A DNA stretch of 6,521 nucleotides, from NCBI GenBank assembly GCA_002338885.1, contig DDJI01000015.1, positions 3,883 to 10,403 on the forward strand, in the 5' to 3' direction. This DNA is from Ruminococcus sp. UBA1828 (GTDB taxonomy: Bacteria > Bacillota > Clostridia > Oscillospirales > Ruminococcaceae). The notes beneath the pieces were generated by a model. It was not told the origin of the DNA. It searched no databases and saw nothing but the letters and a program-made list of their open reading frames with translations. The position numbers and the translations under genes are program-made. This document shows positions 1 to 6,521 of this stretch, one piece after another (positions within the stretch are counted from its first letter, which is position 1; each line of letters opens with the position of its first letter).

Positions 1-238
1 TGCCTGATACCGAAACGCAGTTGTTTACATAATCATTTATCTTTAAATTTTCGCCCCAAACGACTATTTCGTTTGATGCCGATTTTGCTCTGACCATTAT
101 TTCGTTGCATTCGTAAACCCCTGTGACGTTTTCGATCAGCGCTTCGCATTTCCCTCTGATTGTAACGTATGAATCAGTGAATGTGAGCTTTTTAAATTTT
201 CCATACAGTGCATTCTTTAAGGTGCTGAAATCAATCAT
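1..238 (-). CDS. yqfC: YabP/YqfC-family sporulation protein, C-terminus cut by window edge
   Basis: The first 79 codons are present, starting from ATG at 238-236; the 3' end lies beyond position 1. A clear Shine-Dalgarno GGGGAG (251-246) sits 7 nt before the ATG. The protein is small, soluble and rich in short beta-like stretches, with no signal peptide. It carries the pattern I recognise from the YabP/YqfC family: IENVTGVYECNEIMV (about residues 36-50), then EIVVWGENLKI (57-67) and VSVSG at the cut edge, matching the family's 'IEN..G(I/V)....I.V......I.G..L.I......V.G.I' layout. Family members are roughly 90-100 aa, so perhaps 10-20 residues are missing. In Bacillus subtilis yqfC is a sigma-E-controlled mother-cell gene next to yqfD and phoH; a yqfD homologue would be expected just beyond the left edge. 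The exact biochemical role of the family is not known to me. YqfC is preferred over YabP on overall fit, but the distinction is not firm from a fragment. Confidence 0.82.
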   Translation of the reverse strand, partial: MIDFSTLKNALYGKFKKLTFTDSYVTIRGKCEALIENVTGVYECNEIMVRAKSASNEIVVWGENLKINDYVNNCVSVSG

Positions 239-256
239 TTTATCACTCCCCTAATA

Positions 257-285
257 TTATACTGCCTGACCGTTCGGCATAGAAT
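257..285 (+). promoter_or_regulatory. Candidate sigma-E promoter for ylbJ
   Basis: The -10 element CATAGAAT (278-285) matches 7 of 8 positions of the B. subtilis sigma-E consensus CATACA(A/C/T)T. Fourteen nt upstream lies TTATACT (257-263), matching 5 of 7 positions of the -35 consensus (G/T)(A/C)ATATT; 14-15 nt is the normal spacing. Transcription would start near 292, giving a leader of about 25 nt that still contains the AGGA ribosome site (304-307). Sigma-E is the early mother-cell factor that drives ylbJ in Bacillus, so sequence and gene function agree. An equally good promoter facing the YabP/YqfC gene was not found; the best leftward candidate is TATAAT on the minus strand (261-256), which lacks a good -35 and would leave a very short leader. 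Confidence 0.6.
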
Positions 286-316
286 TATCAAGAATATAAA
301 ATGAGGATGTGGTGTT

Positions 317-1363
317 GTGAAGCGCATTAAGCTTACCGATTTGGCGATGTACGCTTGTGTGGTGTTGTCACTTTTCTTTATGGACAGCATCAAAGACAAT
401 GTTATAGCTGCTATAAAGTCCTGTGCCTATACTATTGTTCCGTCCCTTTTTGTTATGTGCGTTTTAAGCACGATAATAACCAAATCAGGAGCAATCGAGA
501 GGCTTGCTGCGGTTTTTAAAATCGACGGCAGATATTTTTCAGCGTTTATACTGGGAAACATCAGCGGCTACCCCATAGGTGCAAAGGTGCTCAGCTCGCT
601 TGTCGAGGACAACAGAATTACAAAGGCAGACGCAGAGCGCGCAATCTGCTTTTGCTTTGCGTCAGGGCCTGCATTTTGCCTCGGAGTAGTTGGCGGAACG
701 GTTTTTAAAAGCAAGCTTTTGGGCGTTATGCTGTTCCTGTCGATTTTCTTATCCAACCTGACGCTGTACATCTTCTTTGCAGTTAAGAGAGCAAGGAAAA
801 AGCGATGCGGCGGTGAAAATGACACGGGCAGCGGATCAAAACTGCCGTTCAGCGATCTTTGCTCGTCTGCGGTTGTTTCATCTGCGTATTCAATGGTCTC
901 TATATGCTCCGCAATTCTGTTTTTCTCAGCTATTATTGCGGTAGTGTATGCTGTCGCGCCATTCGCAGGCAGCTTTAGCATTGTTCCGCCGATACTCGAA
1001 ATATCAAGAATCACATCGCTAAAATACGCCGGCTTGACGTCCTTTGTGATAGTGGCTGTATTGATGTCCTTTGGCGGGCTGTGCGTTCATATGCAGGTGA
1101 AAAGCATTGCATCTTTTAGCTTGAAGCAGTTTTATCTCACAAGACCGGTGCAGCTTCTTTTGACAGCCTTTTACGCTTTTATACTGTATGCCCCTGCGCA
1201 AAAATATCTTCCTGCGAACGTTAAACCTTCTGACACAGAGATAATTATCTCAAGCTCGGACAGTTTGATACCGTTTGTATGCGTGCTTTTGATGATTGTC
1301 ATAGCGATTACGCATAAAAGAAACCATAGCACATATATGCATAAAATAGTGCGCTCTCACTAA
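317..1363 (+). CDS. ylbJ: Sporulation integral membrane protein YlbJ (SpoVV-like), nucleoside-recognition/Gate domain
   Basis: A 348-aa polytopic membrane protein. Hydrophobic segments lie at about residues 9-22, 35-53, 73-82, 109-127, 133-156, 192-215, 240-256, 279-293 and 317-332. The loop at about 157-182 is charged and hydrophilic. Two family hallmarks are seen: SGYPIGAK (83-90), followed by DAERAICFCFASGPAF (105-120), and SFGGLCVHMQV (251-261), the equivalent motif in the second half. B. subtilis YlbJ was renamed SpoVV and is proposed to move dipicolinic acid from the mother cell across the outer forespore membrane; a role in spore core loading is inferred here from homology. At 348 aa it is shorter than the Bacillus protein of roughly 400 aa, but no motif is missing. 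The start is GTG at 317, with AGGA (304-307) 9 nt upstream; the ATG at 301 is out of frame and stops after nine codons. The final codons lie inside an inverted repeat shared with the downstream tandem repeats. Confidence 0.9.
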   Translation: MKRIKLTDLAMYACVVLSLFFMDSIKDNVIAAIKSCAYTIVPSLFVMCVLSTIITKSGAIERLAAVFKIDGRYFSAFILGNISGYPIGAKVLSSLVEDNRITKADAERAICFCFASGPAFCLGVVGGTVFKSKLLGVMLFLSIFLSNLTLYIFFAVKRARKKRCGGENDTGSGSKLPFSDLCSSAVVSSAYSMVSICSAILFFSAIIAVVYAVAPFAGSFSIVPPILEISRITSLKYAGLTSFVIVAVLMSFGGLCVHMQVKSIASFSLKQFYLTRPVQLLLTAFYAFILYAPAQKYLPANVKPSDTEIIISSSDSLIPFVCVLLMIVIAITHKRNHSTYMHKIVRSH

Positions 1364-1384
1364 AGGCGCAGTGCAACGCACTAT
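1346..1384 (-). repeat. Inverted repeat spanning the ylbJ stop codon; possible secondary terminator for leftward transcripts
   Basis: The eight-base arm ATAGTGCG (1346-1353) lies within the last ylbJ codons. Its exact reverse complement CGCACTAT (1377-1384) lies in the first tandem repeat unit. Read leftward, an inner CACT/AGTG pairing can extend the stem. Only a short T stretch follows the leftward hairpin (TTT before an A), so any terminator activity would be weak; it may act as a back-up for read-through from gatB. Read rightward, the hairpin is followed by an A-run, which does not fit an intrinsic terminator for ylbJ. Confidence 0.45.
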
Positions 1385-1457
1385 AAAAAGCGCAGTGCAA
1401 CGCACTATAAAAAGCGCAGTGCAACGCACTATAAAAAAGCGCAGTGCGTGCAAAAAA
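1366..1457. repeat. Tandem direct repeat, 24-bp unit, three copies plus a degenerate fourth
   Basis: Units lie at 1366-1389, 1390-1413 and 1414-1438. The first two are identical; the third differs only by one extra A. Each begins GCGCAGTGC, continues AACGCAC and ends TATAAAAA. A shortened fourth copy (1439-1457) keeps GCGCAGTGC but then reads GTGC followed by six A. Each full unit contains a short dyad, AGTGC-AAC-GCACT (5-bp stem, 3-nt loop). The array fills most of the gap between the convergent ylbJ and gatB genes. Copies directly abut with no unique spacers, so this is a minisatellite-like array, not CRISPR. Because 24 is divisible by three, both strands stay open through the array, creating spurious octapeptide-repeat reading frames. 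Confidence 0.95.
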
Positions 1458-1475
1458 GCCGACGCAGCTGCGCTT
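1433..1475 (-). terminator. Intrinsic terminator of the ligA-gatCAB operon
   Basis: Read leftward, the stem begins 8 nt after the gatB stop codon. The 5' arm AAGCGCAG (1475-1468), an unpaired C (1467) and TGCGT (1466-1462) pair with ACGCA (1449-1445) and CTGCGCTT (1444-1437). This gives 13 base pairs with one bulge and a 12-nt loop (1461-1450). The 3' arm runs straight into a T tract (1438-1433). This is a textbook rho-independent layout for leftward transcripts. Read rightward, the same hairpin ends in TTATAC, so it could give weak termination for ylbJ as well; no better rightward terminator is visible. The downstream arm is the degenerate fourth copy of the 24-bp tandem repeat. Confidence 0.85.
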
Positions 1476-1482
1476 ATACAAA

Positions 1483-2925
1483 TTAGTTTAGATACTTTAG
1501 CACGAGCTCCTTCATCATGCTCGGGTTTGCCTTCCCCTTCGATGCCTTCATGCATTGTCCGACGAGATAGCCAAGTGCGTTTGTCTTGCCGTTCTTGTAG
1601 TCCTGAACCGACTTTTCGTTTTCCGAAATGACCTTTTTTGCAAGCTCCTCGAGTGCAGACACATCTGAGACCTGAGCCAAAGACTTTTCTTCAATGACGC
1701 TGTCCACGTCTGCACCGCTCTCCATAACGGCATCAAAAACTATCTTGCCCGACGCTGTAGAGATCTTTCCACTCGAGATATAATTGATTATCTTGACGAG
1801 CTTTTCCGGTGTGACATTCATGCTTGAAATATCAACGCCTTCATTCATCACCTTAGAAATCTCGCCCAAAATCCAGTTCGCCGCAAGCTTCGGTGCGCTG
1901 CAGCCCAAATCGATGCAGTCCTCAAAGTACTTTGACTTATCAGGAACGTCAACTATCATTGCCGCATCCGCATGTGTAAGACTGTAGTCACTTATATACC
2001 TCATAATCTTTGCGTTGGGAAGCTCGGGAAGAGTTGCTTTAAGCTCATCTACCTTTTCCTGAGGAACTACAATTGTAAGCAAGTCAGGCTCCGGGAAGTA
2101 TCTGTAGTCCTGTGCGTCCTCTTTTGAACGCATCGACACGCTCTCTCCCTTGGCATCATTCCAACGCCTTGTCTCCTGAGCTATTGTTCCTCCCGCCTCA
2201 AGTATGTCTATCTGTCTGTTTGCCTCGTAGTCTATTCCTCTTACAACCGCGGAGAAGCTGTTGACATTTTTCATCTCACAGCGTGTGCCGAAAGGCTCTC
2301 CGGGCTTGTGCACAGATACGTTTACATCGCATCTGATTGAGCCTTCCTGCATCTTGCAGTCAGATATGTCGATATATTTGAGTATTGATTTTATGGTTTC
2401 GAGGTACGCCTTAGCTTCGTCTGAGCTGCGCATGTCAGGCCTTGAAACAATCTCTATCAGCGGCACGCCGCAGCGGTTGAAGTCAACCAGCGAGCCGTCA
2501 AACTTATCAGAGTGAAGGAGCTTTCCTGCGTCCTCTTCAATGTGTATGCGTTCAATTCCTATTCTCTTGACCTCTGTGCCCATCACAACGTCAAGATATC
2601 CATCGTGGCAAAGCGGAACATCCGCCTGCGAAATCTGATAAGACTTAGGAAGGTCGGGATAGAAATAATTCTTTCTGTCCTGCTTGCATATGCGGTTTAT
2701 TCCGCAGTTAAGCGCATGTCCCATCTTTATAGCGTACTCAACAACCTTTTCGTTGAGCGTCGGCAAAGTGCCCGGCATACCCATGCATATAGGACAAACC
2801 TGCGTATTTACCTCAAGTCCAAAGGAATTTTTGCAGCTGCAATATATTTTTGTAGCTGTATTCAGCTCAGCATGAACCTCAAGACCTATTACGACCTCAT
2901 AGCCTCTTATAGTTTTATTAGTCAT
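1483..2925 (-). CDS. gatB: Asp-tRNA(Asn)/Glu-tRNA(Gln) amidotransferase subunit B
   Basis: Full-length GatB of 480 aa, the usual size. GatB binds the misacylated tRNA, phosphorylates the glutamyl or aspartyl side chain with ATP and completes amidation with ammonia delivered from GatA. Seen in order: the N-terminal signature EVVIGLEVHAEL (10-21); the zinc-site cysteines C29-x-C31 and C44-x-x-C47; DRKNYFYPDLPKSYQISQ (83-100); the active-site stretch IHIEEDAGK (127-135); DFNRCGVPLIEIVSRPD (148-164); and DYRYFPEPDL (273-282). A helical region (about 290-400) follows, then a C-terminal YqeY-like tRNA-binding tail ending in GQCMKASKGKANP (456-468). The start ATG is preceded by AAAGGG (2938-2933) with 7 nt spacing; an upstream ATG at 2941 stops after three codons. 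It is the last gene of the operon, 20 nt after gatA, and is followed closely by a terminator. Confidence 0.98.
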   Translation of the reverse strand: MTNKTIRGYEVVIGLEVHAELNTATKIYCSCKNSFGLEVNTQVCPICMGMPGTLPTLNEKVVEYAIKMGHALNCGINRICKQDRKNYFYPDLPKSYQISQADVPLCHDGYLDVVMGTEVKRIGIERIHIEEDAGKLLHSDKFDGSLVDFNRCGVPLIEIVSRPDMRSSDEAKAYLETIKSILKYIDISDCKMQEGSIRCDVNVSVHKPGEPFGTRCEMKNVNSFSAVVRGIDYEANRQIDILEAGGTIAQETRRWNDAKGESVSMRSKEDAQDYRYFPEPDLLTIVVPQEKVDELKATLPELPNAKIMRYISDYSLTHADAAMIVDVPDKSKYFEDCIDLGCSAPKLAANWILGEISKVMNEGVDISSMNVTPEKLVKIINYISSGKISTASGKIVFDAVMESGADVDSVIEEKSLAQVSDVSALEELAKKVISENEKSVQDYKNGKTNALGYLVGQCMKASKGKANPSMMKELVLKYLN

Positions 2926-2945
2926 ACGATCACCCTTTCATGCCG

Positions 2946-4409
2946 TCAAAGCTTCGGCGACTTAAATCCGCCGAAAGCAAGCTCATGGGCATACGCTGTA
3001 TTGAGAATAGTGCTTTCGTCAAATCTTCTTCCTATTATCTGCATGCCGTAAGGAAGTCCGGAATCGGAGTATCCGCACGGAACGCTCACTGCCGGAAGAC
3101 CCGCGGTGTTTACCGTAACGGTGCAGATATCCGCAGAATACATTGCAAGCGGATCATCTATCTTGTCTCCGAGCTTAAATGCTTCGTAGGGCGACGTGGG
3201 TGTTATGATGACATCGACATCGTTATATGCGCTGTCAAACTCCGCCTTTATTCTTCTTTGCATAAGCTTTGCTTTTTTGTAGTACGCATCGAAGTATCCG
3301 GAGCTTAAAACGAACGTGCCGAGGATTATTCTGCGCTTTACCTCTCTTCCGAAGCCTTCACTTCTTGTTCTCTCGTACATATCAATAAGGCTTTCGGGGT
3401 TTTCGCAGCGGTAGCCGTACTTCACGCCGTCAAATCTTGCAAGGTTTGATGACGCCTCCGCACAAGCTATGATATAGTAAACGGAAAGCGCATAGTCAGT
3501 CGAGGGAAGGGATATCTCCTTTACGGTTGCGCCCTGCTTTACAAGCGCATCCACAGACTTCATGACGCACTCTTTAACCTCTGCCTTCACGCCCTCTGAA
3601 AAGTATTCCTTAGGTATTCCTATTTTCAAGCCCTTTACGTTCGGGTTGAGCCTGTCGTAAAGAGATTCATAGCTTCTGTAAGCAGACGTAGCGTCCATCT
3701 TGTCATAGCCGCATATTGCATCCTGCAAAAGGCAAACATCCTTTACGCATCTTCCGAGCGGGCCGATCTGATCAAGCGAGGATGCAAACGCAACAAGTCC
3801 GTATCTTGAAACACTTCCGTATGTAGGCTTCAAGCCGACAACTCCGCACAATGATGCAGGCTGTCTGATTGAGCCTCCGGTATCAGATCCGAGGGCAACA
3901 ACCGCCTCACACGCCGCAACGGCAGCAGCGGATCCACCGGACGAGCCGCCCGGAACTCTTGTCAGGTCAAACGGGTTCTTTGTTTTTTGGAAGTAGGAGT
4001 TTTCTGTAGACGAGCCCATTGCAAACTCATCCATGTTGAGCTTTCCGGTTATAACCGCGTTGCAGTCCTTTAGCTTGTCCACAACCGTCGCATTAAAAAC
4101 AGGAACATAGTTTCCGAGCATTTTTGACGCGCAGGTGGTTCTGATGCCCTTTGTAGAAATGTTGTCCTTTATTCCTACAGGTATGCCGGCAAGCCTTGAC
4201 AGCTCTTCTCCCGACGCTCTCTTCTTATCAATCTCACACGCGTCTGCTATTGCGGCATCCTTGTTAAGCGTCAGGTATGCGCTTACGCTCGGTTCAGCCT
4301 CTTCTATTCTTTCAAACTGCTCCTTGACAAGCTCGCAGGATGAAATCTGATTTTTCTTAAGCATGTCGCTCAGCTCATACGCTTTGTATTCATACAGCTT
4401 CAATTGCAT
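2946..4409 (-). CDS. gatA: Asp-tRNA(Asn)/Glu-tRNA(Gln) amidotransferase subunit A (amidase)
   Basis: Full-length GatA of 487 aa, the glutaminase subunit that hydrolyses glutamine and channels ammonia to GatB. It belongs to the amidase-signature family with a Ser-cisSer-Lys triad. K81 lies in GIPVGIKDN (75-83), S156 in the glycine/serine loop [12 protein letters not shown] (152-163), and nucleophile S180 in [12 protein letters not shown] (174-185). All three sit exactly two residues after the Staphylococcus aureus positions 79, 154 and 178. The motifs [17 protein letters not shown] (192-208) and [11 protein letters not shown] (210-220) follow, and near the C-terminus [13 protein letters not shown] is typical of the family. 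No key residue is missing. It lies 7 nt after gatC and 20 nt before gatB, so translational coupling is likely. The start codon is open to question: ATG at 4409 has its ribosome site unusually close, and a TTG two codons later is better spaced. Confidence 0.98.
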   Translation of the reverse strand: MQLKLYEYKAYELSDMLKKNQISSCELVKEQFERIEEAEPSVSAYLTLNKDAAIADACEIDKKRASGEELSRLAGIPVGIKDNISTKGIRTTCASKMLGNYVPVFNATVVDKLKDCNAVITGKLNMDEFAMGSSTENSYFQKTKNPFDLTRVPGGSSGGSAAAVAACEAVVALGSDTGGSIRQPASLCGVVGLKPTYGSVSRYGLVAFASSLDQIGPLGRCVKDVCLLQDAICGYDKMDATSAYRSYESLYDRLNPNVKGLKIGIPKEYFSEGVKAEVKECVMKSVDALVKQGATVKEISLPSTDYALSVYYIIACAEASSNLARFDGVKYGYRCENPESLIDMYERTRSEGFGREVKRRIILGTFVLSSGYFDAYYKKAKLMQRRIKAEFDSAYNDVDVIITPTSPYEAFKLGDKIDDPLAMYSADICTVTVNTAGLPAVSVPCGYSDSGLPYGMQIIGRRFDESTILNTAYAHELAFGGFKSPKL

Positions 4410-4412
4410 GCA

Positions 4413-4418
4413 CCTCTC
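4413..4418 (-). promoter_or_regulatory. gatA Shine-Dalgarno, overlapping the gatC stop codon
   Basis: GAGAGG on the minus strand (4418-4413) overlaps the gatC stop TGA (4419-4417). It lies only 3 nt from the ATG at 4409-4407 but 9 nt from an in-frame TTG at 4403-4401. The short spacing favours either the TTG start (protein beginning [11 protein letters not shown]) or re-initiation by ribosomes that have just finished gatC, in which case the ATG can serve. The two options differ by two residues only. Confidence 0.6.
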
Positions 4419-4707
4419 AATCTACAATCTTGGGAACTACCACGCATCCGGCAACTACCTTAGGAGCGTTTGAAAGCATTTCATCCCTTGAAATCTTGTC
4501 ATCTGACAGCTTGTCCTCACGCAATATCATCGCCTGATCCGGATCTAAGCAAAGCTCCTCGTTTATCTCCGGAAGTGAGTTGACCATGTTGATTATGTCT
4601 GTCATTTCACTTTCATAGCGTTTTAGCTCGCTGTCGTCTATTCTGAGGCGTGCAAGTTTTGCTATATGCTTAAGGTCTATATTAACATCGCTTGCATTGG
4701 TGTTCAT
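4417..4707 (-). CDS. gatC: Asp-tRNA(Asn)/Glu-tRNA(Gln) amidotransferase subunit C
   Basis: A complete 96-aa GatC, the normal length for the family. GatC has no catalytic site; it wraps around the GatA-GatB interface and stabilises the complex. Family features seen are the N-terminal helix [15 protein letters not shown] (14-28), a second helix with [15 protein letters not shown] (36-50), the connecting stretch LREDKLSDD (62-70), and the C-terminal tail [19 protein letters not shown] (78-96), which resembles the usual '(L/A)xNAPxxxxGxxxVPKIV' ending. A good ribosome site AAAAGGAG (4725-4718) lies 10 nt before the ATG and abuts the ligA stop codon. It lies 17 nt after ligA and 7 nt before gatA, which places it firmly in one transcript with both. 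Confidence 0.97.
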   Translation of the reverse strand: MNTNASDVNIDLKHIAKLARLRIDDSELKRYESEMTDIINMVNSLPEINEELCLDPDQAMILREDKLSDDKISRDEMLSNAPKVVAGCVVVPKIVD

Positions 4708-4724
4708 TTTGGCACAACTCCTTT

Positions 4725-6521
<1,797 letters not shown>

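Noticed and set aside
256..261. TATAAT on the minus strand as a sigma-A promoter for the YabP/YqfC gene
   Set aside because: No acceptable -35 box lies 16-18 nt upstream, and the start point would fall almost on the Shine-Dalgarno, leaving a leader of only about 11 nt.
262..280. Dyad TGCC...GGCA in the spacer of the candidate sigma-E promoter, possibly an operator
   Set aside because: Only 4 bp per arm with a 9-nt gap; this is expected by chance and matches no regulator site that I recognise, including SpoIIID.
568..1014. Leftward 148-codon open frame inside ylbJ
   Set aside because: Antisense shadow of a gene with clear YlbJ motifs; the translation resembles no family and lacks a plausible start context.
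1366..1457. Possible CRISPR array
   Set aside because: The units abut directly with no unique spacers, and no cas gene is nearby.
1371..1631. Rightward open frame of 86 codons starting with repeated octapeptides (QRTIKSAV)
   Set aside because: It is the 24-bp tandem repeat read as codons and then runs antisense through the gatB 3' end; there is no ribosome site and no family resemblance. The leftward frame at 1250-1555 (FIVRCTAL repeats) is the same artefact.
2512..3051. Rightward 179-codon open frame across the gatA-gatB junction
   Set aside because: It is antisense to two genes with full conserved motifs, has no ribosome site, and gives a low-complexity nonsense translation.

Overview
The window looks like chromosomal DNA from an endospore-forming member of the Firmicutes, most likely of class Clostridia. 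Three things point there: two genes of the spore-formation programme (a YabP/YqfC-family protein and the YlbJ membrane protein), an NAD+-dependent DNA ligase, and a GatCAB tRNA amidotransferase, the indirect route to Gln-tRNA or Asn-tRNA that is usual in this group. Base composition is moderate, and start regions mostly carry purine-rich Shine-Dalgarno sequences. I cannot name the genus or species.

Left part (1-1363): a divergent pair. The YabP/YqfC-family gene runs leftward and leaves the window at position 1, so only its first 79 codons are present. ylbJ runs rightward (317-1363). The 78-bp gap between them holds a good match to a mother-cell sigma-E promoter facing ylbJ. In Bacillus both gene families belong to the sigma-E regulon, so the pair makes sense as a small mother-cell sporulation locus.

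Middle (1364-1482): a 119-bp convergent intergenic region between the 3' ends of ylbJ and gatB. It holds a strong intrinsic terminator for the leftward operon, followed (in the leftward direction) by three near-perfect tandem copies of a 24-bp unit. The downstream arm of the terminator is itself a degenerate fourth copy. A further inverted repeat reaches into the last codons of ylbJ.

Right part (1483-6521): a tight leftward operon ligA-gatC-gatA-gatB with gaps of 17, 7 and 20 nt. ligA enters from the right edge, lacking roughly its first 60 codons; the other three genes are complete and show intact family motifs. GatC, GatA and GatB form one heterotrimer that amidates misacylated Glu-tRNA(Gln) and/or Asp-tRNA(Asn): GatA releases ammonia from glutamine, GatB activates the tRNA-bound acid and transfers the ammonia, and GatC holds the subunits together. 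LigA is a replication and repair enzyme with no direct biochemical link to the three.

No mobile element, CRISPR array, RNA gene or phage gene is visible. The coding content is ordinary housekeeping and sporulation. The only non-routine structure is the repeat and terminator array at 1346-1475. I did not find a new biological system here.
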